Shown here: positions 40,501-52,549 of the stretch, piece by piece
Layout: every line of letters begins with the position of its first letter
How positions within the stretch are numbered: the stretch's first letter is position 1
Source of the DNA: Ophiocordyceps camponoti-saundersi (nom. inval.)
Taxonomy: Eukaryota; Ascomycota; Sordariomycetes; Hypocreales; Ophiocordycipitaceae
Length of the DNA: 64,000 nucleotides
NCBI GenBank assembly: GCA_003339415.1
Contig: PDHQ01000068.1
Span: 95,008 to 159,007, forward strand
Direction of reading: 5' to 3'
Translations under genes and position numbers: made by a program
The notes under the pieces: model-generated
Database searches by the model: none
What the model was told of the DNA's origin: nothing
The model's input: only the letters and a program-made list of their open reading frames with translations

Positions 40501-43500
40501 GTTTGTTCTCTCGTTCTTCATCTTGGTCAATATGTTCATCGCTGTGATCCAAGAAAACTTTGATGTTTCGGAGGATGAGAAACGGCTCGAGCAAGTCAGA
40601 GCATTCTTGCAACGGAAAGAGTTGGGGCAGACATCCAGCAATATCGCTCTGTCCACAATTTTCAGCTTTGGAAGGTCTCGTCGTCGGCGGGACCCTTTGG
40701 ACTACGGCCCCGCTATGATGGAAATGCTGTTGAAGGACGCCGTTGTGCGGGACTTTCTCAATGATGATTCAACGGATACACTTCATTACCAAGCAAGATC
40801 CGGTGGCATAGCGCTCAGAAGTGCAACAACGCTATTTGGGACCGACGTTAAGCCCGGCTTTCTCTCAAAACTATGGGCAAAGGTATCGCAGCGCCCGAAT
40901 GAGAAGGGACCAAACCCCTTCTATTCCAACATTACATTCGATGGCCCTAATGATACAATGGACCCCCGCCAGATGGCCCGGCAGGCTGTTTCAGCGACCT
41001 CTGTTCGGCGCAAGGCCCAGCGAGAGTACCTCGCCCACCACCCTCGGTACAATGACTCTTTGTACGCATTTCGGCCCAAGAACCGCCTTCGACTGGCATG
41101 CCAAAGAATTGTCGGTCCAGCGAGAGGCTTCGAGAGATTCGACGGCGTCGAGCCGAATAAGATAGCCTGGTACGCCTTCTCCGTACTGGTATACGCCGTC
41201 GTGGTTGCCATGGTCGTCCTGGCCTGTGTCACTACGCCACTCTATCAGAAAGAATATCGAGAGAAACATCCAGATATTGTGTTGAACTGGTATGTTTGGA
41301 CCGACTTGGCCTTCGCTGTCTTCTTCACCTTCGAAGCGGGCGTGAAGGTCATCGCAGATGGGCTTGTCTGGACACCAAACGCTTATTTGCGGAGCTCATG
41401 GGGCATCATAGACAGTATTGTCTTGCTAACGCTCTGGATCAATGTCATCACTCTCCTGGTCAACGATGGCGCCATTTCTCGGGCAGTGGGCGCTTTCAAA
41501 GCTCTGCGGGCCTTGCGGCTACTCAATGTTAGCGACAGTGCAAGAGATACTTTCCATTCGCTTATCATTGTTGGTTGGTGGAAGTTACTGGGAGTAAGTT
41601 CTTGCTATCCGAGCCACACTCTTTCCAGCTGCTAATGCCTCGACAAGGCTGCATTCATATCATTGTCCCTCTTGATACCGTTCGCAGTATACGGATTGAA
41701 TCTTTTCAATGGTCAGCTGGTCAGCTGCAATGATTCCGATGGTGTATCTGTCCTCGATGGCTGCTTCGGCGAGTACGGCAGTACCCCCTTCAAGGATGAC
41801 TGGCCGATGCTTGCTCCCCGGGTCGCATCAAACCCCTATTTCAACTTCGACGACTTTGGATCCTCACTATTTACTCTGTTTCAGATCGTGAGCCAAGAGG
41901 GTTGGACAGATGTGTCGTTCGCCGCGCAGAATATCGTTGGACGAGGGAAACAGCCTCAAAACCTGGCAGCGGAGGGAAATGCCATGTTTTTTGTTGTTTT
42001 CAATTTGATGGCCACCGTCTTCGTTTTGACCCTCTTCATCTCGGTTTTCATGAGAAACTATACGGAGCAGACGGGTGTCGCCTTTCTGACCGCCGAACAG
42101 CGGTCTTGGCTAGAGCTGCGCAAACTCTTACGCCACATCTCGCCGTCAAAGAGCTCATACAGCGGCACGAACACAGAATGGAAGAAATGGTGCCACAAAA
42201 GAGCCATTGAAAAAAGGGGTAGGTGGTATCAAATAATTACGGTTATGCTTGTGCTCCATCTCCTCCTTCTGGTTGCGGAATTCCGTACCGAGCCTTTGTG
42301 GTGGTCGCGGACTCGTGTGTTTGCTTTTCTCCTGTTCGTCTTGATATACCTGGGTAATATTGGTGTCCGGATCATGGGCTTGGGCTGGGCGCGCTTTCGG
42401 CGCAGTTCATGGGACTTGTATTCTCTGGTGACGGTTTCCGGAGCATTTGTGGCAACGGTTGCACTCCTTATAGCCGATACCAGGGCAGAGACTTACGTTC
42501 AGCTACACAAGTTCTTCCTCGTTGCCATCGTTTTGCTTTTGATACCACGAAACGACGCACTGGATCAGCTATTCAAAACGGCGGCGGCAAGTTTAACTGT
42601 CATCGGCAATCTGCTGGCCACGTGGCTCGTCCTGTTCCTCGTCTTTGCCATCGCCATGACGCAAACATTCAGCCTGACGCGCTTCGGGGGCGATGAGACT
42701 GGCAACGTCAACTTTCGAACCGTCCCGAAAGCGCTAATCCTGCTATTTCGAATGAGTCTCGGCGAGGGTTGGAATAAGGTTATGGAAGACTACGCTGAGA
42801 TCGAGCCTCCACTATGCGTCGAGGAACATAGGTTCTTCAATAGCGACTGCGGTAGCAAGGCCTGGGCTAGATTTCTCTTCGTGTCATGGAATATTGTCAG
42901 CATGTACATCTTTGTCAACCTGTTCGTCTCTCTCATCTATGAGAGCTTCAGCTATGTCTATCAACGATCCAGCGGTGTCGCCGTCGTCGACAGAGAGGAA
43001 ATTCGGCGCTTTAAGGAGGCATGGCGCAGTGTGGATCCTGCAGGAACGGGCTTTATTACGAAAGAGTCATTTCCACGTCTGCTCGGCGAGTTGTCAGGCG
43101 TCTTTCAGATGCGGATCTATGAGCCACAGGATTCGGTGAAGCAAATTCTGGAGGACGTGCGCGACGGCGGACAAAGCTACCGGCACATGTCGACAGCAAC
43201 ATCGAGGACTTGCGACGAGATCGACATCGATAAGTTGAACAAAAGACTGGCTTTGCTGGACGTGGAAACAATTCGAAAACGGCGGCGACGGTTCAAAACT
43301 TTCTATGGAGAGGTCTTGGCATCTGCCGATCCAGATAAAGGCGTCGCCTTCCCTGATGTCCTGATGATCCTGGCGCACTATAATATCATCAATGACAACA
43401 AGAGTCTGAGGTACGTGAGAAATGCTCTTGAAGTTGAGGCTTATGTGGTCTGAAAACAGCCTTTCTTACTGACGGCTCCACCACTTCTAGGTTAGCTGAG

Positions 43501-44081
43501 TTCCTGAGGAGGCGAGCGCGGCTGCAGCGCGTGGATGAAGAAATAAGACGCAAAATTGTACAAGGGTTTTTCGATACACTGTGAGTCGAGGCATCGATAA
43601 CGGATCCGGTGGCTCAATCATTGACGGCAATGAACATAGATACTGGAGCAGAAGGTTCAAGAAGCACATGGAGAGAAAGCTGGCCGCACGCGTGTCAGGG
43701 GCTGCAGGGTTTAAAGTCCCTGACATCTTGGTGGACGAAGGTGAAGGTGGCTATGATGGAATGAAGTCGCCAAAGTCTCAGGAAGGGTCGGCAACACGAT
43801 GGACGCGCTTGAGTGTTGCCGAGGGGGCTGAGCCAGATATTGCGGGAGATTGGATGGGATATCAGCACCCGCTTAGCTGTCCTCGGTCATCAGTGACTAC
43901 GAAGACCGGTCAGGGCGTCACGTCAGGTTTTAGCTTTGAGCTTTACGAACCAGAAAGCCGGCAAGGTGGGTGGAACGAGAGTGAGCTGAGCCCGTCGCAA
44001 GCCCGGGACATGGTGGACGAGTCGGTGTGGGTAGATAGCATCAGGCGGAGTGCCACGTTTCGCAGGCCTGGCAGGCACTAG
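37595..44081 (+). CDS. cch1: Cch1, voltage-gated calcium channel alpha subunit
   Basis: Pore-forming subunit of the fungal plasma-membrane high-affinity Ca2+ influx channel, which in yeasts works with Mid1 and is regulated by calcineurin. Five exons (37595-39163, 39212-41593, 41648-43410, 43491-43580, 43640-44081) join in frame to 2081 residues, the usual size for fungal Cch1. Residues 1 to about 310 are a Ser/Arg-rich cytosolic tail. Four six-helix channel repeats follow, with S1 near residues 315, 751, 1176 and 1510. Arg-rich S4 helices are clear in repeats I-III; repeat IV has few charges. Selectivity-filter positions read Asn662, Glu924, Glu1401 and Glu1690 (SSENW, SQEGW, LGEGW contexts). 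An EF-hand-like loop (DPAGTGFIT) starts at Asp1780. ATG 37595 is the first after an in-frame TAA at 37574, so the start is likely, although an upstream exon is possible. There is no RIP damage and every exon is open. Family identity is very secure; the extreme N-terminus less so. Confidence 0.95.
39164..39211 (+). other. cch1 intron 1 (48 bp)
   Basis: It starts GTGAGG and ends GACAG, with a GCTAAC branch site about 10 bases before the end. Removal joins GTA to IILRSLKK at the end of the repeat I S4 helix and bypasses the TGA at 39206. Phase 0. Confidence 0.92.
41594..41647 (+). other. cch1 intron 2 (54 bp)
   Basis: It starts GTAAGT, has branch site GCTAAT at 41631 and ends CAAG. Removal joins WWKLLG to AAFISLSLLIPF in repeat III and bypasses the TAA at 41633. 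The earlier CCAG at 41628 would break the frame. Phase 0. Confidence 0.92.
43411..43490 (+). other. cch1 intron 3 (80 bp)
   Basis: It starts GTACGT, has branch TACTGAC near 43468 and ends TTCTAG. Removal joins NNKSLR to LAEFLRRRARLQR in the C-terminal tail and removes a TGA at 43451. Phase 2. Confidence 0.88.
43581..43639 (+). other. cch1 intron 4 (59 bp)
   Basis: It starts GTGAGT and ends CATAG, with a CGATAAC branch-like site. Removal joins GFFDT to LYWSRRFKKHME, a conserved run in fungal Cch1 tails. Phase 2 (CT + A gives Leu). Confidence 0.88.
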
Positions 44082-44279
44082 AGCTGAGAAGCAGATTTCG
44101 GCGTTGGGTGCACTCGACATGCGGACAATTGAGGAGATAGGCAGGTCCTGGGTTTTTTGCATATTGGGTCAAACTGTCATCTTGACGTCTGCATGTGGTA
44201 TCACCGTATCACTGTATACCTGCCTACGCGCGGGGGGGCTGGGGGGCCTAGACAGGGGGTCTGAAAGCATATATATCTA
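44082..44279. other. cch1 3' flank
   Basis: Normal-composition sequence holding the presumed 3' UTR. A G-rich block at 44231-44258 has three runs of 5 to 7 G and could form a quadruplex. No canonical AATAAA signal was seen. Confidence 0.5.
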
Positions 44280-44901
44280 CAGTCACTAGAAAAAAGTTCC
44301 GACTAACTCGAAATTCTAGTAAAAATAGATACTATTAGTAAAAATTAAAATTTAAGGCTTATTATAAAAGGTAAAAGTCTAAAAATAAGTTTCTATATAG
44401 AAAAGATATTATATTATATAGTATATATTTTTTTATTTTTTTATAAAATCTAATTAAAAATTAAAAAATAAAACTACTAAATAGAAATTTTCTAAAAAAA
44501 CTAAAAAATATCTACTTTTTTATTTTTTTTATATAAGCTTATAAAATTTTAATAAAAGTATAAAGAAATATTATATATATAGCTTTACTTATAAGCTTAG
44601 TAAAATATTTTTATTTTTATTTTTTAATCTTATAATTATTTTTAAAATAATCTTATAAATTAATACTTTTAGTTTTTTAATAAAACTATATATTTATTTA
44701 AAAGAATTATTATAAGATAAGTTTAAAGTTATAAAATATTAAAAAATTATAAACTTATAAAAAAGCTATTATTTTATATAGCTAATATTTTTTCTTTTTC
44801 TTTTCTACTTTATATAGGCTTATATAAATATAATAGTAATCTTTGCTTAGTTTAGGGTAGGTAAATTTTTGCAATTAGTCGGAACTTTTTACAGGCCACT
44901 G
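44280..44901. mobile_element. MITE, Tc1/mariner-type, 622 bp
   Basis: Terminal inverted repeats of 27 bp match at 22 positions; both start CAGT and end in AAAAAGTTCCGACTAA. Dinucleotide TA directly flanks each end (44278-44279, 44902-44903), the expected Tc1/mariner target duplication. The interior is AT-rich with no open frame, so it is non-autonomous. It sits 198 bp downstream of the cch1 stop codon. Confidence 0.82.
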
Positions 44902-44903
44902 TA

Positions 44904-45660
44904 CCTTACCCCCCCTTAGACTTTCTTTCCTCTACCTCGCGCTATACCGCCTTACCTTATACCGCCCCGTACCGCCCTATACCGCCTTATACCGCCCCGC
45001 GCTACGCTATACCGCCCTGCTTTTTCCGCCCCGCGCTTTATAAACTTTCCTTTTCTTTATATTCCCCTCCTTATTTTATTTTTCTTATATTATTTAAGAT
45101 TACCTTTAGGTAATAAGCTTATTATATTATATTATTATTAGCTACTATTATATTTTTATATAAGCGTATAATAAGCTTTCTTTTTATAGTTAAAAGGTTT
45201 TATTTTACTTTAAGGGATTTTTCTTACTTATTATATTATAAAAGCTTTAGATATTATAAAAGCTTTTAGTATATAAATAAATAAATAAATATATATTAAA
45301 AGCTTTTATAATATTTAAAGCTTTTATAATATATTAAATAGGAAAAATCTTTTAAAATAAAATAAAGCTTTTTAATTATAAAAAAAAAGCTTATTATATA
45401 TTTATATAAAAATATAATAATAGCTAATAATAATATAATATAATATACTTATTACTTAAAGGTAATCTTAAATAATATAAGAAAAGTAAAATAAAAAGGG
45501 AAATATAAAGAAAAGGAAAGTTTATAAAGTATAAGGTAAAAAAAGCGGGGTAATATAGCGTAGCGCGGGGCGGTGCGGGGCGGTATAAGGCGGTAAGGGG
45601 CGGTATAAGGCGAGGCGGTATAGCGCGGGGCGGAGAAAGGAAAGTTTAAGGGGGGTAAGG
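44904..45660. repeat. 757-bp palindrome with arms of about 370 bp
   Basis: The left arm from CCTTACCCCCCCTT is mirrored by the right arm ending AAGGGGGGTAAGG. The outer parts carry many ACCGCC / GGCGGT units; the inner parts are AT-rich (ATTATAAAAGCTTTTA near the centre). The arms meet across about 14 bases of AATA repeats near 45283. No coding potential is seen. It directly abuts the MITE; a foldback-type element is possible. Confidence 0.82.
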
Positions 45661-46250
45661 CAAAGTAGCGGGATAGCTATTTTATTATCTATTAGTTATT
45701 AAAGGGGGGGGGGGTATATCTTTTTCTTTTCTACTTCCTTTCCTCTTTTTTCTTTTTCTTCTTTTTATTATTTTTAGAAAAAGGTATATTTTTAACCCCC
45801 TTTTTTAACTTTTCCTCTCTTTTTAACTTTTATAATAAAAAATAGTAATAATAGTTATATAGCTATATATTAATAAAATAATAATATTATAATACTTAAA
45901 ATTATCTACGGAGAGCTTTATAATATTTTTTATATTATATATATAGCTTAATTAGCTAAATATAAGGTTTTATATGAAAAATAATAAAGTAAATAATACT
46001 ATATTATATAATTATATATAAAGCTAATAAAATATATAAGCCCTTAGTTAACTAATTATTATAATTATATAAAAGCTTAATATAAATATTATAAGGTAAG
46101 CGGAGCTAAAGGCGGAGTTAGAGGCAAGGTCGAAGCCTAGGTGCTAATTAGGTTATAGATTTATTTAGATAAATTACGCGCTATAGCTACGGAGGCGGCG
46201 AGATATATCGGCGGAGGAGGATAACCGAGTAGCTTATAGGTAAATATAAA

Positions 46251-46276
46251 GCGGAGCGGAGCGGAGCGGAGCGGAG
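46251..46276 (+). repeat. (GCGGA)5 pentanucleotide repeat
   Basis: Five GCGGA units followed by G, in a locally GC-rich patch of otherwise AT-rich DNA. Confidence 0.95.
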
Positions 46277-46387
46277 TTTAGAGCTAGCTAATAATAAATA
46301 GTAAGAGCGACTTTAAGCTAACTTACGCTATACTTAGAGCCGGAATAAAGCGTTAAAGCTTTAACTTATTATAATAATAACGCCGAC

Positions 46388-46431
46388 TAAGGCTAGCGCC
46401 TTAGCGGGGGCGGCCGCTTTAGCGGCCGCCC
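46388..46431. repeat. Two adjacent GC-rich hairpins
   Basis: CTAAGGC/GCCTTAG with a 4-base loop (46388-46405), then an 11-bp perfect stem GGGCGGCCGCT/AGCGGCCGCCC with a 2-base loop (46408-46431). Confidence 0.85.
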
Positions 46432-47189
46432 TATCTACCCCTTTTATAGCTATAACTACTAATCCTCTTACTCGCAAGTTATATATACTAGTCCCGCTAT
46501 ACTTTAAGATACTTACTATAATAGTTCGCTTATAAAAACAGTTTATATAACCTTTTTATATTTTATTAAAATTTAATAAAAGGTATTAATTTATATAATA
46601 AATAAGTTTAATAATTAATTTTTTTTATTAAAATAAATAAAAGTATTAAGCTATAATATAAAGTTTTTATTATTAGTAAAAAACTTATTTTTAAAAATAA
46701 ATAGCTTTATATAAGATAAATTAAAAAAGGTAAAGTATAGTTTATATTAGGTATTATTAATTTATTACTAAAGTTAATTATTAAAAGTAGTAATATTTTA
46801 AACGAAAAGATAAGTAGCTTAAATAGCTATAATAAAAATATATAAAGCTTAAAGCTAATAAGTAAAAATAATATACGCTTTTTAAGTATATAAACTAATA
46901 GAATTTTATAAAGTAATATAAATATTTAGCTTAATAACTTAGAGGCTAGTAGCTTATTTTTTATATAAAGGTAATATTATTTAATTATTAAGTAATATAG
47001 CTACTATTAGATTTACTAAAAGTGCTATTTATAAGAAATATTTTAAGTTTTATATAAAACTATCTCTTTTTAGTTTTTTTTTCCTAAAGTATAAAAAGTA
47101 ATTTTAAAGTAAATAGAAATATATTACTTATTTATAAGCTAGTTATATTAAATATATTAAGTCCGGTTATAATATATAAAAAATAAAAG

Positions 47190-47600
47190 TATAATAAAGT
47201 TATAAGATAACTATATATAAAAAATAACTATAAGGTTACGTAAATATTATAAAGCTATTATAATATAATATTAAAACTAGTTAGAAGATATATAATATAC
47301 TTCTAGTTATAATAAAATAATTAGATATAAAAAGTAAGTTTTTAAACTACGCTAAAATCTTAGATAAGACCCCGGAAATCGTAATTTATATTATAAAAAG
47401 TTTACCCCTAAGTTATAATCCTCTTATATATAGTTTATAATAATTTTTAATATTATAATTTAGTAAAAATTAGCTTTACTCTTAATATAACTCCTAAAAT
47501 AAACTTTTATAATTTATACTTATATACTTATTTTTCTCTCTTCTAACTTAATTATCGCTATCTCTTTTTTTTAATATATCTTATATAAGCTTCCTTTATA
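47190..47600 (+). repeat. 5' LTR of the chromodomain Gypsy element
   Basis: 411 bp, same length as the partner at 55879. It starts TATAATAAAGTTATAAG and ends CTTCCTTTATA, consistent with TG..CA termini after RIP. Confidence 0.88.
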
Positions 47601-47999
47601 ATTTTAATTTTTTTTATAAAAATACTTATTTTTAGCTTAGATTTATCTTTTTTAACTTAATACCGATTTTTATACGCTTTATTATACCTTATATAACTTA
47701 CTCTTAGAACTAACCTTCGTAAGCGGAAGACTATTTCTTAAATATCTCCTCTACTCCTTTTTTAGACTATTCGGCTTAAACTAATATAGCCCCCCTTATT
47801 AGAACCCTAGAGGCCGCTTAATATAATCTTACTTCTTAGGAAAAGATATTCCGGAATTTTATTATTAATTTTCTCTAAGAATAAGGAATTAATAATTCTT
47901 AGGATATTCTAATTTTTAGAGGAAACCTTACTAACTTAGCTATAAGTTTTTAGCATAAGCGCTACTTATTAATATTAGATTTTAGCTAAGATAAAAGTA

Positions 48000-49600
48000 T
48001 TAAATTTTTAAATATTATTAAATTAAAAAAATAACTTATAATTTAGAAATACTAAGATTAGCTTAAGGATTTTAAAGATTCTTTTCTTATAATTTTTAAA
48101 AAATACTATAAAAATAAAAATAAAATTTTTAAAGTTTTAGATAATATATACTTAGATTTTTATATATATTAGAGATTTTATAAATATAGCTTATTTATTA
48201 AAGAATAAACTTAACTTATAAATAACTAGCTTATATTTAAAAAATAATTATATAACTTTTTTAAAAACTTTAAAAACTAAATAATAATAATAATAGTTAT
48301 TTTTTAAAATACTAAGTAACGAGATAATTAGATATTTTATAATTTTTATATTTACTTAAAAAGCTTAGAAAGATATTTTAACGCTTATCTTTTTAAAAAA
48401 CTTACTCTTAACTATTTCTCTTAATTACTTTCTTAGCTATATGCTAAGATCTTAGAATAAGATTAGCTAGATATTTTTAACTATTAAGAAATAGTTTTAC
48501 TAGTATAATAAATTTAGGATTCCGGTTTAAGTAGATTATACCGATATTACTACGATAAATTAATAAAATACTAATAAACTAATTTTAATATAAGCTATTA
48601 TTATTATAATAAATTATTTAAATTTTATAACGTATATAGTAATCCCTATTTTAGAGAGACTAAAAATAAAATAAACTTATTTAATTAAAAATAAAATATT
48701 TAAACTTATTCTTATTATAAGAAAAAAAGCTATAAGGAATCCGACTATTAGTTAAAATACTTAAAGAAAATAAAAGCCGCGAAGGCTAAATAAACTTAGG
48801 CTAGTTTATCTAAAAAGTTTTTAAAAAACTTAAAAATATTAATATAAAAGTCCCTTTACTAATATCCTTAATAGTAGAAACTTTTAAAACTTCTAGCACT
48901 CTCTAAATAAAACTTACCCCCTTTTTAATCTTCGTTAAATTTAATACTTATAGCGAAATTAATTTTATTAACTTTTCTTTTATAAGATAATATTTACTAT
49001 TATTTTTAGATAATAATTTTTTATTCCCTATAAGAGGAATTAGCAAATATATATTAGTTAATAAATTTTAGGAAATATCGGTTATATTTCGTAATATAGA
49101 TAATATTAAAAAAACGCTAATTTATTACTACTTTAGTATTCTTAGTATAATAGTAAATAATAACTTTATTATTTTAAGAATACTTACCTTAATAGCTAAA
49201 TAAATCTATTTATCTCCTAATATTTATAAATAGTAATATAAATTATCTTAATTATTATAAGTATACCTTCTTAATATAGAGGAGTTTATTTAGGAGGCTA
49301 AATAATATCTATATATTTTCTAAGTTATATTAAACCTAATACCCCTTACGTTTATAAATAAAGAAAACTCTAAGCTACTATTAATATTATAAGTTAAAAT
49401 ACCCTTAACTTTCGCTAGATTTAAAAATATATTTTCTAAGTTAAAAATATTAATCTTTCTAAATAAGAAAAACGCTATCTATATTATTAACTTAGTTAAT
49501 AACGCTATACCTCCTTAAGGTCCTATTTACCCCCTCTCTTAAACTAAGCTTAAGGTCTTTTAAGAATACCTTAACGATACTTTTAGAAAAAGTTAGATCT
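48000..49600 (+). pseudogene. Gag/protease region of the chromodomain Gypsy, degraded
   Basis: By position between the 5' LTR and reverse transcriptase this should be gag and protease. The gag-side part is shared with the inverted fragment at 60474-61657. No zinc knuckle or protease active site could be read reliably through the stops. Confidence 0.4.
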
Positions 49601-52549
49601 AAGAATCCTAAAGCCCTAGTAACGCTTTAGTTTTTTTTATTTTAAAGAAAGATAGGGAATTATAACTTTATATAGACTACTAAGGTTTTAATAAAATAAT
49701 AATTAAGAATTATTACCCTCTCCTTTTTATTTCGGAGATTATAAACTAAGTTTAAAACGCTATAATCTTTTTTAAGATTAACCTCTAGCACGCCTATTAT
49801 TATATTTATATTAAAAAAGGTAATAAATAGAAAATAGCTTTTTATTTATAATATAATTATTTTAAATATCTTATTATTTTATTTAGTTTTATAAATACTT
49901 TAGTAATTTTCTAATATTATATTTATTAAGTACTTAGGACCTTAGTTAATATTATTTATATTATTTATTTAGATAATATCTTAATTTATTTTAAAATAAT
50001 AGAAGATTATATTTAATATTTTTATAAAATCTTAGCGAAACTCTAAGAAGCTAACTTATATATAAAATATTACTAAATATATTTTCTATAAGGAAGCGGT
50101 TAAGTTTCTTAAATATATTATAAGTATATATAATATCTTAATAAACTTTAAAAAGATTTAAGCGGTTATAAACTAAGAGGAGCTATACTTTTTTTATAAT
50201 TTTTAAGTTTTCTTAGGTTTTTATAACTATTATTAGCGTTTTATTCCTCGCTATTTTAATATTATCGCTCCTCTAACTAATATACTTAAAGGGAGCGAAA
50301 ATAGTAAGAAACCTAGTTAATATAAACTTAACTTACTCTAATAGTTAGCTTTTCTAAAATTTAAAAAAATATTCGCTAAAGCCCCGCTACTTATATATTT
50401 TAATCTTAAAAAGTAAATACGTATTAAGACTAATATATTAAACTTTACTATAGCTAATATCCTCTTATAATATAATAATTAAGGATAATATCTTATTATT
50501 ACTTATTAATTATAGAAGTTTAATAGCCTTAAAGTTTACTATATAATAGCTAAAAAAGAATTTTTTACTATTATTAAATCTTTTAAGTATTAGCGCTATT
50601 ATATAGAAAAATCGATATTTTTAGTTAAGGTAATTTTAGATTACTTAAACTTATAATTAATTATATAGTAATTAAATTTAAACTACTATTAATAATATTA
50701 AGTTACTTACTTATTACTTTTTAATTTTTATATCTTTTATAAGCTAGGCTATAATAACCTTACTAATAGCTTTTTAAAAAAACTATAATATATACTTAAA
50801 GTAAGCTTAATAATAAAAAGGTTAAATACTTTATATAAGAAAATAGTTAATAATATATTATATATTAAGTATATAATAGCGTTAAACTAAACCGATTACT
50901 AAAACCCCTACCTTAAAGTAGCTATATATTTTTTATACTAAGTTTTAATAACCTTAGGCTTAACTTAACGCTTTAAAGGCTAGACTCTAAAGAAAGTAAT
51001 AATATAAGAATACCCCTTAGAGCCTAATATATTAGCTCCTTTTCTTACTTTATTATAGCGAAGTTAAGGCGAAAATCTTTAGCTATAATACCGAAAAGCT
51101 ACTAAGCTTAATAAGACTTAATAAGAAAAGTAAGGTTTTTAAATAGTTAACTTTAATAATCTTATTTATTAGAAAGATTATATTATAATATTATAAAAAG
51201 TAGCTTTAAAGTAAGAATTACTATTATTATATTATAATAACTTATTAGCGGGTTATTTTAGTGCGGAATATACTTAAAACCTCCTTACTAGGAAATTCTA
51301 TTAGGAAGTAATATATAAAAATATTAAATCTTATATTAAGTCTTATTAAATTTACTAAGAGGTCGCTCCTTAAAAATATCGCTTATATAGTAAATTAAAT
51401 TTATTATTAATTTTATTATAATTATAAGCTAAACTATTTTTAAACTTTACTATTAGTTTATTAAAGTCTATATAGCTAGATAAATAAGTTAATAATATCC
51501 TTATAATTATTAATTAATTTACGAAATTTTCGCTCTTATTTTTAGTTTCGGATATAATTAAGGTAAGGGACTTAGCTAAGCTCTTTTACTAAAAGGTAAA
51601 ACTTCGCTATAATTCTCTATAAGGTATCGTATCTAATAAGGGTAGCTTATTTACTAGTTATTTCTAGTTAAACTTTTATTTTTTATTTAAAATTAAGAGA
51701 TAGTTATTAACCGCGTTTTACCCCTAAACTAATAAGTAAATAGAATAGATAAACTAAGTAATATAATATTACCTTTATTATTTTACTAATAATAAATATA
51801 TATTATAGCTTTAACTATTACTAATTACTTAATTTATAATTAATAACGTAAAATACTTAATAATAGGAATTTTACTTAATAAAGTATTTTATAATTATTA
51901 CCTAAAATTTTATATTTCCGTAAATATTTTTTTAAAAATAAACCCCGAAGCTAAAGCTAGAATTAATAAAATAGTAAATTTACGCTAATACTTAGTAAAT
52001 TATTAAAAATACGCTATTAAAAGATAAGTAAAATATTATAATAAAAACTATATACTTTTAATATTTAAAATAGGTAATTTAGTAAGCCTCTTAACTAAGA
52101 ATATTAAATTTAAAAGCGAGAAAAAGAAACTCTTACCTTATTATATAAGACTATTTCGCGTTCTCTAAAAAATCAGCTCCTAAGTATACCGCCTTATATT
52201 ACTTATAAAATATACTTATCTTTATAATATTTTTTATATCTTTCTCCTTAAACCTTAGCACCTCCGAAACTTTTAAGACTTATTTACCTCTCTCCTTATA
52301 CTAAACTTAAAAGAGGATAATAAGGAATAAGAAATCTAAAAAGTTAAAAGCTAAAAAATATTAAATAGTAAGGTTTATTTCTTAATTAAATAAAAAAGAT
52401 AGCTATCGGAGTATAATTAATAAGTTAATATCGATAATATAGCGAATATATTATAACTTATTAATAAATTTTAGAAAATAATAAAGAAATATAAAAAAAT
52501 ATAATTTTTTTAAATTTATATACTTACCTTACTTATTTATATATATACT

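Larger units (their letters stand above)
45661..46519. other. Mixed-composition intergenic DNA
   Basis: Contains a poly-G tract (45703-45713), a pyrimidine-rich stretch (45720-45770) and, from 46085 to 46450, a less mutated GC-rich block with the GCGGA repeat and hairpins. No open frame or known repeat was identified. Confidence 0.4.

Noticed and set aside
43923..44289. Short frames over the cch1 3' end (minus 43923-44162, plus 44050-44289)
   Set aside because: No motif, low complexity, and they overlap the well-supported last exon or the MITE boundary.
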